Origin: Aliikangiella marina
GTDB lineage: Bacteria > Pseudomonadota > Gammaproteobacteria > Enterobacterales > Kangiellaceae
Length of the DNA: 64,000 bases
Reading direction: 5' to 3'
NCBI RefSeq assembly: GCF_007004765.1
Contig: NZ_VIKR01000003.1
Location: 310,001 to 374,000, forward strand
Below the pieces are notes generated by a model. It saw only the letters and a program-made list of their open reading frames with translations. It ran no database searches and was not told the DNA's origin. The position numbers were made by a program, and so were the translations under genes. Shown here one piece after another: positions 35,173 through 44,642 of this stretch (position 1 is the stretch's first letter; each line of letters opens with the position of its first letter).

Positions 35173-36867
35173 CTAAGAATGGCCGGCTATTTGCTGCTTA
35201 ATTTTATCGGCGACTCGAAAAGCATTCGCATAAATGGTAAATGTTGGTGTCACACTTCCGCCGTTTGGCATAAAGCTACCATCAGTGACAAATAGATTAT
35301 CAGTACCATGAACGCGACAGTCCGCATCTAATGCTGAACTCTTTGGATCATTACCAAACCTTAAGCCGCCAGCAATTAAGTTGGACGTTGGTTGGGTAAA
35401 CGCATTACCATAATATTCTTGTGCGCCCATCTGCTTCATCACTTGAACACCTTTGTCCACCACATATTCAGCGACCTTCAAATCATGAGGGTGGAAGCCT
35501 ACTTTGACTCTCGCAACCGGGGAGCCCCATTTATCTTTTTCACTACCGTCGAGAGAAACATGACAATTATCCGTGGGTAGCCAGTCGCAAAAAACTTCAA
35601 ACTTGAAGTCACGGGATTGGGTAAAGTGCGACTTCAACCGTTGTTTAAATGCGCTACCCCACATCAAGTTATTGTTGTCATCCCACTTCAGACCATTGGC
35701 ATCAGCTGTTGGCGATGGTGGATCGAATACAAAATCAATAGTGCCACCTTTGACTCGTTTATCGAATGCCGATTTGTCATCAATAAAATACCAATCTTGC
35801 AGCGCGCGATTAAAAAATGGACCGCGAACTTTCAGTGCCTCGGCTTGAGCGTCAGTGAATTTGGTGAGATCAAAAATGCCGTGGCCAGTTCCACCTGCGC
35901 AGCAGTGGAGATTTTTGCCAAGCTGTCCATAACGATTACCAATACCATCAGGATGGTTACTTCCCGTTGAACTGAGTAAAAGCCGACTCGATTCGATGGA
36001 ATAACAGGCAACAACAATAATTTTTGCCGTCACTCGGTGAACGGTCCCTTGGCGATCAAAGTAGTCTACGGAAGTTGCGTTGCCTTTGTTATCGGTGTTG
36101 ATATGGAAAACTTTTGCGTGAGAGATGACTTTGCAGTTTCCGGTGTCGTGAGCATCGTACATCAGCGCGGCTCTAGCACTGCCTTTGGCTCCTGAGCGGC
36201 AGCCATAACTGCCACAATAGCCTGAATACTCGCAACTATTGCGTTTGTCTTTTGGTTGTGACAGTACTGCACGCGCCATCGGTAGCGGATTGAAACCGAG
36301 CGCTTTGGTCGCTTTGTCAAACCAACCCGCAATCGGGTGTTCCGCAAGAGGGGGAAAAGGATAATCTTTGGTCGAGCGAGGTTCTAAAAAGGGATGATCA
36401 ACGATTTTACCTGACACGCCGATCACTGATTCTACTTTCGTGTAGTAGGGCTCAAGGTCTTGGTAAGTAATCGGCCAGTCGGTTAAATTCGCGCCATCGA
36501 TCGGCCCAAATTCAGATAGTAATCGAAAATCTTCAGGTTTGAGTCGGTGAAAGTAACCACTCATAAAGTTGCTGGCGCCACCGACAATATTACCCCCCCA
36601 GAACTCATCGGTGTTTGAAGTACTCCAGTCGTCTCCATCAGGCTCTTCTAGTACATGTCGTTCGTCTTTTAGTTTTGAACGAAAAATATTTCGCCGAGGT
36701 AGCATTTCATCTTTTTTAAAGTCGTCTTCGTGATACCAGCCCCCTTTTTCAAGTACCGCGACCTGGTAACCGGCTTTCGCTAATTCATAGGCAATAGGGC
36801 CTCCACCAGCGCCGCTACCAACCACGCAAACGTCAAACGATTGAGTTGTTAATGGAGTGTTTTTCAT
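35173..36867 (-). CDS. GMC-family flavin oxidoreductase
   Basis: 564 residues. The N-terminal FAD motif is DVCVVGSGAGGGPIAYELAKAGYQVAVLEKGG. GGASNFMSGYFHRLKPEDF matches the GMC family. The C-terminal VTDGSFMPNGGSVTPTFTIYANAFRVADKI supplies the conserved active-site region. It is related to the catalytic subunits of gluconate 2-dehydrogenase and sorbitol/fructose dehydrogenases, oxidising a sugar or alcohol. It overlaps the upstream subunit-3 gene by one base (TAATG), so the two are translationally coupled and probably form a complex. No cytochrome subunit lies next to it. Confidence 0.9.
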   Translation of the reverse strand: MKNTPLTTQSFDVCVVGSGAGGGPIAYELAKAGYQVAVLEKGGWYHEDDFKKDEMLPRRNIFRSKLKDERHVLEEPDGDDWSTSNTDEFWGGNIVGGASNFMSGYFHRLKPEDFRLLSEFGPIDGANLTDWPITYQDLEPYYTKVESVIGVSGKIVDHPFLEPRSTKDYPFPPLAEHPIAGWFDKATKALGFNPLPMARAVLSQPKDKRNSCEYSGYCGSYGCRSGAKGSARAALMYDAHDTGNCKVISHAKVFHINTDNKGNATSVDYFDRQGTVHRVTAKIIVVACYSIESSRLLLSSTGSNHPDGIGNRYGQLGKNLHCCAGGTGHGIFDLTKFTDAQAEALKVRGPFFNRALQDWYFIDDKSAFDKRVKGGTIDFVFDPPSPTADANGLKWDDNNNLMWGSAFKQRLKSHFTQSRDFKFEVFCDWLPTDNCHVSLDGSEKDKWGSPVARVKVGFHPHDLKVAEYVVDKGVQVMKQMGAQEYYGNAFTQPTSNLIAGGLRFGNDPKSSALDADCRVHGTDNLFVTDGSFMPNGGSVTPTFTIYANAFRVADKIKQQIAGHS

Positions 36868-37601
36868 TAATCAAAATCTCGGTAAGTTTTGCCAGTTTCA
36901 GGTCTTGGGAACCCCGCTTGGTGCTCAAGCCATTGCCAGCCGATCTGGTTGGGGTTTCCACCATAAACTGGATCCAGCAATAGCGCCTCGGTTAAGTAAT
37001 ACAATAATAACGAAAGCCAGTTTTCCCCCGCATTGGACCGCGAGATTTGCTGTAATACTTTGTCTTGCTGTTCGGGTTTCAATCGTTCGAATCGGTCGCC
37101 TTGAGTTTGCTCGGCAAGATCGTTTAACCAGCCGATTCCTTTCTTTATAAACTCTGGGTCACCGTCATCGACATTTTGTGGATCAGTCATCGCCCAATCG
37201 AGGTACTGCAAAATATTAAGGTCTTGTGCAGAAGGACCATTGCCGTCGTCGGGGAATAGTTGCATATAGACTGAATCAAGAGAAAGTGATTCCTCGGCAC
37301 TCAAGAACTTTGTGGTAGCTTTCGTAGCTGGACTTGCGGTAGTTTGAGTTGAACTAGCGACGCTTGATTTTGGCACTTCTGGTTTACAAGCGGCTAAACC
37401 ACCGAGTAATGAAATGGCCGTTGCGGTTTTTAGAAAGGCGCGGCGATTCAACCCGCTTTCTAATGGACCGAGGTAGTCGACGAAAGCATTAGCCGATCGA
37501 TTATCTTTTGAGTTGCCAACAACCTCGGAAACCGAATCAAAGGATTTTCCTGATTGGTGACTTTTTAAACGGTGGCTTTTTAAACGGTGACTTTTTAGCA
37601 A
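36867..37601 (-). CDS. Gluconate 2-dehydrogenase subunit 3-family protein, Tat lipoprotein
   Basis: 244 residues from the TTG at 37601, which has AAAGGAG eight bases upstream and overlaps the stop of the redoxin gene by 7 bases. A longer frame to 37673 would lie deep inside the redoxin gene and is rejected. Three tandem copies of LKSHR/Q follow the start codon, encoded by a 15-bp tandem DNA repeat. The Tat motif NRRAFLKT is followed by a hydrophobic segment and lipobox-like LAAC, so the protein is a folded exported lipoprotein. The rest matches the small subunit that escorts GMC dehydrogenases through Tat. The long region before the Tat motif (about 50 residues) is unusual. Confidence 0.85.
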   Translation of the reverse strand: MLKSHRLKSHRLKSHQSGKSFDSVSEVVGNSKDNRSANAFVDYLGPLESGLNRRAFLKTATAISLLGGLAACKPEVPKSSVASSTQTTASPATKATTKFLSAEESLSLDSVYMQLFPDDGNGPSAQDLNILQYLDWAMTDPQNVDDGDPEFIKKGIGWLNDLAEQTQGDRFERLKPEQQDKVLQQISRSNAGENWLSLLLYYLTEALLLDPVYGGNPNQIGWQWLEHQAGFPRPETGKTYRDFD

Positions 37602-38158
37602 GTTTGTTGCTCCTTTGAGCAGTCTTGGTTGTTTCCATCCGCGATTTGATCGGCCTCTACCGTAAGATTCCAACTCGCCAGGTGTTGGCGCAATTCCTCG
37701 GGAACGCCGTCTCGATGTTGAATGACGCCATTAATGTCGATAATGAATTCGGTCGGTGTACCCCACACACCATAAAGGTCAGTAACCACTTCACCGTGGT
37801 CAAATGCGAGAGGGTAATTGATGTCATATCGCTTTTGAAAAGCGAGTGACTTCTTAACCGAGTCTTTGAGTGAAGTATTCACCGCAAGAATTTCAATGTC
37901 ATGGTTGAGGTTCGCTTGAGCCTCTTTAAGCTTTGGTATCTTTTTCATGCAGTAGGTACACCAAGTATTCCAAAAGACTAAGTAAACGGCTTTTTTGCCG
38001 CGGTATTCGGAAAGCTTGAATTGACTGCCATCAAAACGAGTAATGGTGAAGTCCGGCGCGATTTGTCCTTCACCTGGCTCATCTTCATCGGCCATTATGG
38101 GATTAGTTAGAAAGATGCCCAGCATCAGCACAATTAGGTTCTGATAGATTTTATTCAC
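37595..38158 (-). CDS. TlpA-like thiol-disulfide redoxin
   Basis: 187 residues, GTG start. A signal peptide occupies residues 1-23 (ending PIMADE). The thioredoxin fold contains the active site WCTYCMKKIPK, a CxxC near residue 73, and the cis-proline region GTPTEFIIDING. It is probably a periplasmic redox or maturation protein. It is the first gene of the operon with the GMC dehydrogenase subunits, so it may protect or assemble the complex; that is inference. The stop overlaps the next start by seven bases. Confidence 0.88.
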   Translation of the reverse strand: MNKIYQNLIVLMLGIFLTNPIMADEDEPGEGQIAPDFTITRFDGSQFKLSEYRGKKAVYLVFWNTWCTYCMKKIPKLKEAQANLNHDIEILAVNTSLKDSVKKSLAFQKRYDINYPLAFDHGEVVTDLYGVWGTPTEFIIDINGVIQHRDGVPEELRQHLASWNLTVEADQIADGNNQDCSKEQQTC

Positions 38159-38487
38159 TGTAATCTCGCCAATTTATTTTCAAGTAATACGATTTAACGT
38201 ACTTATCATTCAACGCACTTATACACCAGACCGATGAAGCCAAGTTTTTGTTACACGCGCTCGAGGACGAACATCGTTTCAATTTAACGAATTTACGGGT
38301 AAATGGCAAAAGACAGTCGTTTGTTCACGCTATTGAAAGGTCGCGGTTAATTCAAGCGGTTATTGTAAGGATGTGTTTCACTTCAGCGTTCTTGCATAAT
38401 TCTTATGTAATTCTTGTGTATTGGAGTATGAGCGACTTGTTGGCTCGTGTAGAATAGTTCATTTTAAACAATGGACTGCGTAAAGTT
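38159..38487. other. Divergent intergenic region before murB
   Basis: 329 bases. An open frame of 69 codons at 38248-38457 lacks a ribosome site and any protein-like character, so I do not call it. TTCTTGCATAATTCTTATG near 38390 may include promoter elements, but no clear match is present. Confidence 0.4.
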
Positions 38488-39504
38488 TTGTCTAACATTC
38501 AAGAATTTGTTGAACTTCGGTCGCTCAACACTTTTAACGTAAAATCCAAGGCTCGATTCTTTTTGCAGCTGAACTCCGTTGATGAAGTAATCGGTTCAAT
38601 CGAGACGATTCAGCAGCATCCAAAGCGAATGGTGCTTGGGGGCGGAAGTAACCTTCTGTTTGTCCAGGACTATCAAGGGCTCATCATTTATCCGCAGCTG
38701 TTTGGTATTAAAACGGTTCATGAAGATGAAGAATCCATCTGTCTTGCGGTAGGTGCCTCAGAAAATTGGCATGACTTGGTCACCTCGACCTGTCAACAAG
38801 GTTACTATGGTCTTGAAAATCTCGCGCTTATTCCTGGCACAGTGGGAGCTTCACCGGTACAAAATATAGGGGCTTATGGGGTCGAAATAAAATCCTTTAT
38901 TTCCCGAGTTGACGCGGTTGATTTAGACTCCGGAGAAATCAAGCATTTCACAAATGATGAATGTCAGTTTGCCTATCGGGACAGTATTTTTAAGCAATCT
39001 AAGGTTGGCAGGTTTTTAATTACTCAAGTGCTTTTAACGCTCTCCAAGCGCCCTCGGCTCGAACTGAACTATCAACCACTGAAAGATTATTTTGCAACGA
39101 AAAAACAAGTCACCCCGCAGGATGTTTATGATAAGGTTTGCGAAGTTCGCCAAGAAAAACTACCCGATCCCAAAGAGCTCCCCAACGCGGGAAGTTTTTT
39201 TAAAAACCCTGTTGTCTCGGTCGCGGAATATAATTCGTTAAAAACGCAATTTCCTGACATCGTGGCGTATCCGAATGGAGAGGACTATAAGCTTGCCGCT
39301 GGTTGGATGATAGAAAAAGCCGGCTTTAAAGGTTTTGTCGATAACAAGGTGGGGGTTCACAAAAAACAAGCATTAGTTTTAGTCAATCATGGAGACTCTC
39401 TTGGAGACAACGTGTTAAAACTTGCCAATAAAGTTCGCCAATCGATCAAGACGCTGTTTCAAGTTGATCTCGAAGTTGAAGTCAGAGTCATTGGCGGTGA
39501 GTAG
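38488..39504 (+). CDS. murB: UDP-N-acetylenolpyruvoylglucosamine reductase
   Basis: 338 residues; the only in-frame start near the N-terminus is TTG at 38488. It reduces UDP-GlcNAc-enolpyruvate to UDP-MurNAc in cytosolic peptidoglycan synthesis, using FAD and NADPH. FAD-binding motifs are LGGGSNLLF near residue 52 and IPGTVGASPVQNIGAYGVE near residue 116. The active-site serine region is PNAGSFFKNPVVS near residue 230; YRDSIFK and the closing EVRVIGGE are conserved. It is the long type I form, as in Escherichia coli. birA begins at or just after its end. Confidence 0.95.
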   Translation: MSNIQEFVELRSLNTFNVKSKARFFLQLNSVDEVIGSIETIQQHPKRMVLGGGSNLLFVQDYQGLIIYPQLFGIKTVHEDEESICLAVGASENWHDLVTSTCQQGYYGLENLALIPGTVGASPVQNIGAYGVEIKSFISRVDAVDLDSGEIKHFTNDECQFAYRDSIFKQSKVGRFLITQVLLTLSKRPRLELNYQPLKDYFATKKQVTPQDVYDKVCEVRQEKLPDPKELPNAGSFFKNPVVSVAEYNSLKTQFPDIVAYPNGEDYKLAAGWMIEKAGFKGFVDNKVGVHKKQALVLVNHGDSLGDNVLKLANKVRQSIKTLFQVDLEVEVRVIGGE

Positions 39505-40486
39505 CAAAACGGATATGAGAGTCGATATCTTGCTTCGCACTCTGGCCGATGGGGAGTTTCATTCCGGAGAAGAAATCGCCAACGCACTCGGCGTGTCTCG
39601 AGCGACGATTTGGAAGCTCATGAAAAAACTCGAGAGCTGGCAAATTCCACTCTACTCTGTCACGGGTAAAGGTTATAAAATTCCCGGTGGACTTGAGCTA
39701 TTAGAGTCTTCATGGTTGCGCGAAGTGCTCACCAAAGCGGGCTCACAGTTCAGCAATATTCATGTTCTTACGAGCGTCGATTCTACGGCTAATTTTATTG
39801 CCCAACATTGGCGAGAAAACCCTAATAAAACGGTAGTGTGCATCGCTGAACATCAAACCCAAGGTCGTGGCCGAAAAGGTCGGGCTTGGATATCTCCGTT
39901 TGCCGCGAATCTTTATTTTTCTATTGGCATCCAAGTGCCATTAGGCTTAAGCGCCCTTGGTGGCATTAGTTTAGCTGTTGGGATCAGTTTAGCGAACACG
40001 CTCAATCGTTACTCTAACCAGCCGATTAAAATTAAATGGCCCAACGATTTATTAGTCGACAACCGTAAACTAGCAGGAATCTTAGTGGAAGCGAGTGGCG
40101 ATAGTAATGATAAGAGCTTCCTCAATATTGGGATTGGCTTAAACTGGAATATGCAGACAGAGCAAGGTAAGGCAATCGACCAGCCGTGGATTAACTTGGC
40201 CGATTTAGTCGATGACTCTTGTAGTCGAAGCCAAATCTTAGCGGATATTCTATTGGAGCTTGAACAAGCTTTTGACGCATATCAGTCTGATGGACTTAAA
40301 ATTGTCGCTAGGCAATGGGCTTCGCTGAGCGCTCTCTATCGCCAACCTGTTAGGATTGTGCGAACCAATGATCAGCTTGACGGAATAGAGATTGGTATCG
40401 AATCAAGCGGAGCGTTAAAAGTAGCCACTGACTCTGGTGAACAAATTGTACATTCCGGCGAAGTAAGTCTGCGTCGTCGTCATTAA
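39497..40486 (+). CDS. birA: Biotin-protein ligase and biotin repressor
   Basis: 329 residues from GTG at 39497 (overlapping the murB stop by 8 bases). An ATG at 39515 is an alternative. The N-terminal winged helix (FHSGEEIANALGVSRATIWKLMKKL) represses biotin synthesis genes. The central catalytic domain carries the biotinyl-AMP loop as QGRGRKGRAWISPFAANLYFS near residue 125, and the KWPNDLLVDNRKLAGILVEA stretch is diagnostic. A C-terminal SH3-like domain follows. The order murB-birA-coaX is conserved in gammaproteobacteria. Confidence 0.95.
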   Translation: MSSKTDMRVDILLRTLADGEFHSGEEIANALGVSRATIWKLMKKLESWQIPLYSVTGKGYKIPGGLELLESSWLREVLTKAGSQFSNIHVLTSVDSTANFIAQHWRENPNKTVVCIAEHQTQGRGRKGRAWISPFAANLYFSIGIQVPLGLSALGGISLAVGISLANTLNRYSNQPIKIKWPNDLLVDNRKLAGILVEASGDSNDKSFLNIGIGLNWNMQTEQGKAIDQPWINLADLVDDSCSRSQILADILLELEQAFDAYQSDGLKIVARQWASLSALYRQPVRIVRTNDQLDGIEIGIESSGALKVATDSGEQIVHSGEVSLRRRH

Positions 40487-40535
40487 AAAGATGTCGTCAT
40501 TGTAAAATGAGTATTTAGAGGTTTGGCATAAATAA

Positions 40536-41270
40536 ATGGTTTTGTTAATTGATTGGGGAAACACACGACTTAAATGGATGAAGATTGACCATCTGGAGTT
40601 AGCGCAAGTCCGCGCTGCAAAAGTTAACATCACGGATAATTGGCAGGAGCACACTGAAATATGGGCGTCACCAATCGAGGCCATTTTTATTGCCTCAGTT
40701 CGAAATGATCAAGATAATCAGGCTCTCTCGGGGCATTTGCTAAATTACTGCGACAGAATTCATTTTGCCAAAACTGAACAAATCGCCTGTGGCGTTGAAA
40801 ATAGTTATAGCGACCCAGAGACAATGGGGGTGGATCGTTGGATGGGGGTGATTGCTGCCGCCGCTCCTGAAGAGAACATCGCAGTAGTGAGTATTGGTTC
40901 GGCAATTACGCTCGACGTGATTCAGTCAGCTCAACATATGGGCGGGCATATAGTGCCTGGACGACGATTAATGCTTGAAAGCTTGAATACAACAGGGCGG
41001 GTCCGTCCCTTAATGAATACTCAAGATGACGAGTCGTTCCACCTGGGGCAAACTACCAATGATTGTGTCAATGCCGGTATCAACAGCATGATTGAAGGCT
41101 ATTTGCGCCATATTATCAATCAAACCAAAATTGAATATCAAGTGTCACGTTTTATCTTCGCGGGCGGTGGCGGAAAATATTGGCAACAACGACTGAATTC
41201 AGGGACGGATCAGATGGAATATAGCGAATCGTTAGTGTTTGAGGGTTTGGTAAAACGATATTCGGTTTAA
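40536..41270 (+). CDS. coaX: Type III pantothenate kinase
   Basis: 244 residues. It phosphorylates pantothenate in the first step of coenzyme A synthesis. The N-terminal LLIDWGNTRLKW is the acetate-kinase-fold phosphate-1 motif; the glycine-rich motif is GGHIVPGRRLMLESL near residue 133, and GVDRWMGVIAA near residue 94 carries conserved residues. No type I CoaA is visible in the window. It lies 49 bases after birA. Confidence 0.95.
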   Translation: MVLLIDWGNTRLKWMKIDHLELAQVRAAKVNITDNWQEHTEIWASPIEAIFIASVRNDQDNQALSGHLLNYCDRIHFAKTEQIACGVENSYSDPETMGVDRWMGVIAAAAPEENIAVVSIGSAITLDVIQSAQHMGGHIVPGRRLMLESLNTTGRVRPLMNTQDDESFHLGQTTNDCVNAGINSMIEGYLRHIINQTKIEYQVSRFIFAGGGGKYWQQRLNSGTDQMEYSESLVFEGLVKRYSV

Positions 41271-41493
41271 AAGCAAGATATGGCAGGTAAATGCGTCAAA
41301 AAAGGGTCGATTTGGTTGAATTTTGGACAATTCTCCAGCAATGAAAGGCTTGTCTCACTTTGGTAGCTGCAATGAGTGACAAAACCATCTCTTTTACCGG
41401 CTGAAAAAGCCTTCTGAGATTCATTAAAAACTTAATGATTTTAAGCAGTTAGTATGACTTGCTAAAAAATCATAAAAAAATGCTAAAAACTCG

Positions 41494-41522
41494 TTGATCA
41501 TTCTGGGAGATCTATTTAGAAT
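41494..41522 (+). promoter_or_regulatory. Sigma70 promoter of the tRNA-tufB operon
   Basis: TTGATC (41494-41499) and TAGAAT (41517-41522) are separated by exactly 17 bases. The sequence GCGCGTCCC just after the -10 box is a GC-rich discriminator of the kind found on stringently controlled stable-RNA promoters. It lies 44 bases before tRNA-Thr. Confidence 0.8.
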
Positions 41523-41565
41523 GCGCGTCCCACTTGAGTAGAGACACTCGTTTTAAGTGGAAATT

Positions 41566-41641
<76 letters not shown>

Positions 41642-41829
41642 GTTTTATTGTGGGGTGTTCAAATTGAGCACCCCAAGTCTTATCTAGGTGGTTGAGCTGT
41701 TCGCTCCATTCATCGATAAGGCAAGAAATCGGTGGCTTTAATGGTTACTAACTTGCTTTTTAGCAGTTAAGTTGTCAAAATTCGCCGCCTGCCAGTGACG
41801 CACTAACTCACTGGAATAAAAAAAGATTA

Positions 41830-41913
41830 GGTGGGGTTCCCGAGCGGCCAAAGGGATCAGACTGTAAATCTGACGCGAAAGCTTCGGTGGTTCGAATCCA
41901 CCCCCCACCACCA
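41830..41913 (+). tRNA. tRNA-Tyr (anticodon GTA)
   Basis: 84 bases with encoded CCA and the long variable arm of a class II tRNA. Acceptor GGTGGGG pairs with CCCCACC; anticodon GTA at 41864-41866. Confidence 0.97.
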
Positions 41914-42008
41914 ATATTTGATAAGTCGCAGTAAATTGGTCGAATTGGCTTATTAGAAAGTTTTGTTTGTTGTACAGAGTTAGGCTTGCAGCTAGTAAGT
42001 CTCGTGCA

Positions 42009-42082
<74 letters not shown>

Positions 42083-42095
42083 GTTCGAACAAAAT

Positions 42096-42171
42096 GCCGA
42101 TATGGCTCAGTTGGTAGAGCGCACCCTTGGTAAGGGTGAGGTCACCAGTTCGAATCTGGTTATCGGCACCA
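42096..42171 (+). tRNA. tRNA-Thr (anticodon GGT)
   Basis: 76 bases with encoded CCA. Acceptor GCCGATA pairs with TATCGGC; loop TTGGTAA places GGT at 42129-42131. Confidence 0.97.
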
Positions 42172-42178
42172 TTTTCCG

Positions 42179-42207
42179 ACCCGGATCAATCAGACATTGT
42201 TCCGGGT
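42179..42207 (+). terminator. Hairpin between tRNA-Thr and tufB
   Basis: ACCCGGA (42179-42185) pairs with TCCGGGT (42201-42207), followed by TTTA. It is a weak terminator or a processing structure that may reduce read-through from the tRNAs into tufB. Confidence 0.45.
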
Positions 42208-42320
42208 TTAGCTATGTTTGGGTGGTTTCTGTCTTCTGGGCGGTTCAATCCTAGCAAGGCTTAATTTAATAGTAATTTGAAATAGTAATAACTTGCTTAA
42301 TCTCTTTTTTGGAGGCATTT

Positions 42321-43511
42321 ATGTCTAAGGAAAAATTTGAACGAACCAAACCCCATGTCAACGTTGGTACAATCGGCCACGTAGACCATGGTAAAACTAC
42401 TTTAACAGCTGCAATGTGTACAGTATTGTCAGCGGCTTTCGGTGGTGAGCAAAAAGCATTCGACGAAATCGATAATGCGCCAGAAGAGAAAGAGCGTGGT
42501 ATCACAATCGCGACGTCACACGTAGAGTACGAAACAGAAGGTCGTCACTACGCGCACGTAGACTGCCCAGGACATGCTGACTATGTTAAAAACATGATCA
42601 CCGGTGCGGCTCAAATGGACGGTGCGATTCTAGTTTGTTCAGCAGCAGATGGCCCAATGCCACAAACGCGTGAGCATATCCTTTTATCACGTCAGGTAGG
42701 TGTACCTAAGATTCTTGTTTTCTTGAACAAGTGTGACATGGTTGATGACGAAGAGTTATTAGAGCTAGTAGAAATGGAAGTTCGTGAGCTATTAGACGCA
42801 TACGAATTCCCAGGTGACGACACGCCAATCATCAAAGGTTCAGCTTTGAAAGCACTAGAAGGCGACGAAGGTCCTCTCGGTAAAGAAGCAATCTTAGAAT
42901 TAGCGAAAGCACTTGATTCATACATCCCAGAGCCAGAGCGTGACATCGATAAAGATTTCATCATGCCGATTGAAGATGTATTCTCAATCTCAGGTCGTGG
43001 TACTGTTGTAACAGGCCGTATCGAGAAAGGTATCATCAACGTTGGTGAAGAAATCGAAATCGTTGGTATCAAAGAAACGACTAAGACGACTGTAACCGGT
43101 GTAGAAATGTTCCGTAAGCTTCTTGACGAAGGTCGTGCGGGTGACAACGTTGGTATCCTTTTACGTGGTACTAAGCGTGACGAAGTAGAGCGTGGTCAAG
43201 TATTGGCTAAGCCTGGTTCAATCACTCCACACACTAAGTTTGAGTCAGAAGTTTACATCTTGAGCAAAGACGAAGGTGGCCGTCATACGCCATTCTTCAA
43301 AGGTTACCGTCCACAGTTCTACTTCCGTACAACTGACGTAACTGGTGCTTGTGAGCTTCCAGAAGGCGTAGAAATGGTAATGCCAGGTGACAACATCAAA
43401 ATGGTTATCGAACTAATCGCTCCTATCGCGATGGACGAAGGTTTACGCTTCGCTATCCGTGAAGGTGGTCGTACAGTTGGTGCTGGTGTTGTTGCTAAGA
43501 TCCTTGCTTAA
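42321..43511 (+). CDS. tufB: Elongation factor Tu, first copy
   Basis: 396 residues. The ATG at 42321 is preceded by GGAGG; an in-frame ATG at 42309 lies at or before that ribosome site and is rejected. EF-Tu delivers aminoacyl-tRNA to the ribosome with GTP. G1 is GHVDHGKTT near residue 18, G3 is DCPGHADY, and G4 is NKCD. The protein is identical to that of the gene at 59338, and the DNA differs only at a few bases near the 5' end. It sits in the classic tRNA-tufB-tRNA-Trp-secE-nusG order. Confidence 0.98.
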   Translation: MSKEKFERTKPHVNVGTIGHVDHGKTTLTAAMCTVLSAAFGGEQKAFDEIDNAPEEKERGITIATSHVEYETEGRHYAHVDCPGHADYVKNMITGAAQMDGAILVCSAADGPMPQTREHILLSRQVGVPKILVFLNKCDMVDDEELLELVEMEVRELLDAYEFPGDDTPIIKGSALKALEGDEGPLGKEAILELAKALDSYIPEPERDIDKDFIMPIEDVFSISGRGTVVTGRIEKGIINVGEEIEIVGIKETTKTTVTGVEMFRKLLDEGRAGDNVGILLRGTKRDEVERGQVLAKPGSITPHTKFESEVYILSKDEGGRHTPFFKGYRPQFYFRTTDVTGACELPEGVEMVMPGDNIKMVIELIAPIAMDEGLRFAIREGGRTVGAGVVAKILA

Positions 43512-43534
43512 TAAGTAAGTTTTAAAAGCGTTCG

Positions 43535-43559
43535 AGCAGCATCATATGATGCTGCTTTT
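43535..43559 (+). terminator. Palindromic hairpin between tufB and tRNA-Trp
   Basis: AGCAGCATCAT (43535-43545) and ATGATGCTGCT (43546-43556) form a perfect 22-base palindrome followed by TTTT. It is probably a partial terminator or a processing site, since tRNA-Trp, secE and nusG follow. Confidence 0.65.
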
Positions 43560-43564
43560 ATTGC

Positions 43565-43640
43565 AGGCCAGTGGCTCAATTGGTAGAGCAGCGGTCTCCA
43601 AAACCGCAGGTTGGGGGTTCGAGTCCCTCCTGGCCTGCCA
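43565..43640 (+). tRNA. tRNA-Trp (anticodon CCA)
   Basis: 76 bases with encoded CCA. Acceptor AGGCCAG pairs with CTGGCCT; loop CTCCAAA places CCA at 43598-43600. A position between tufB and secE is typical of gammaproteobacteria. Confidence 0.97.
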
Positions 43641-43683
43641 CTGCAATAAATTGTTTCACTAGATTGAAAGTTGGTTAAATTAC

Positions 43684-44061
43684 ATGAGTGCACAAGAACA
43701 AGTCCAAGAATCTTCATCGTTTGACGCGATCAAGTGGATACTTGCGATCGTTGCGTTAGCTGGCGCGGTATACGCGAACCATCTACTTGTCGACGATTCT
43801 GTCTTAATCCGTGCAGGTGTAATAATCGCTCTTATTGTTGTTGGTTTTGCCATTGGTTTTACCACAACTAAAGGAAAAAATGGGTTAGCTTTTGCGAAAG
43901 AAGCTAGAATTGAAGCACGTAAAGTTGTTTGGCCCAATCGAGATGAAACAGTCAGAACCACATTAATCATTATTGTCGCTGTTGCGATAGTGTCATTGTT
44001 TTTGTGGGGCTTGGATGCAATTTTAGTTCATGTAATCAGCTTCTTAACGGTTAGAGGATAA
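43684..44061 (+). CDS. secE: Preprotein translocase subunit SecE
   Basis: 125 residues with three membrane spans (about residues 16-34, 39-58 and 95-117), the long form found in gammaproteobacteria. The conserved amphipathic segment FAKEARIEARKVVWPNRDETVRTTLIIIVAV is the SecE signature. It clamps SecY in the inner-membrane Sec channel. nusG begins 4 bases after the stop, as usual. Confidence 0.96.
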   Translation: MSAQEQVQESSSFDAIKWILAIVALAGAVYANHLLVDDSVLIRAGVIIALIVVGFAIGFTTTKGKNGLAFAKEARIEARKVVWPNRDETVRTTLIIIVAVAIVSLFLWGLDAILVHVISFLTVRG

Positions 44062-44065
44062 TTGA

Positions 44066-44599
44066 ATGTCCTATAAATGGTACGTTGTTCAGGCTTATTC
44101 AGGATATGAAAGCAAGGTAAGAAACTTGCTGGAAGAGCGTGTTAAGTTACACGGTCTTGAAGACAAGTTTGGCCAAATTCTAGTACCAACCGAAGAAGTT
44201 GTAGAAATGCGCGCTGGTCAAAAGCGCAAAAGCGAAAGAAAGTTTTTCCCAGGTTACGTCCTTGTCGAAATGGAAATGGACGATGAAAGCTGGCACTTGG
44301 TGAGAGAAACACCAAGAGTACTAGGATTTATTGGTGGTACAAGCGACCGCCCTGCGCCTATCAGTCAAAAAGAAGCCGATGCAATTCTCAATCGTCTTGA
44401 AGAGTCGACTGATAAGCCAAAACCAAAAACTTTGTTCGAAGCTGGCGAAGCGGTACGAGTTATCGATGGGCCATTTGCAGACTTTAATGCAATTGTTGAG
44501 CAAGTAAATTACGAAAAAAGTCGACTACATGTATCGGTTATGATCTTTGGTCGTTCTACTCCTGTTGAGTTAGATTTCAGTCAGGTAGAGAAAGGGTAA
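44066..44599 (+). CDS. nusG: Transcription antitermination factor NusG
   Basis: 177 residues. The N-terminal NGN domain ([23 protein letters not shown]) binds RNA polymerase. The C-terminal KOW domain ([52 protein letters not shown]) contacts Rho or ribosomal protein S10. Length and sequence are typical. A terminator-like hairpin follows. Confidence 0.97.
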   Translation: MSYKWYVVQAYSGYESKVRNLLEERVKLHGLEDKFGQILVPTEEVVEMRAGQKRKSERKFFPGYVLVEMEMDDESWHLVRETPRVLGFIGGTSDRPAPISQKEADAILNRLEESTDKPKPKTLFEAGEAVRVIDGPFADFNAIVEQVNYEKSRLHVSVMIFGRSTPVELDFSQVEKG

Positions 44600-44642
44600 A
44601 ACTCACCCACAAATAGAGTTAGACAAGTTACTGAAAAACAAA

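Noticed and set aside
38248..38457. 69-codon frame upstream of murB
   Set aside because: No ribosome site, no export or domain signal, and it covers the region where the murB promoter should lie.
42309..42320. Upstream ATG start for tufB
   Set aside because: It lies at the GGAGG ribosome site; EF-Tu proteins start MSKEKF, and the second copy confirms this.
42692..43147. 151-codon frame opposite tufB, repeated identically opposite tufA
   Set aside because: It recurs only because the tuf genes are identical; it is very Ser-rich and has no support as a gene.
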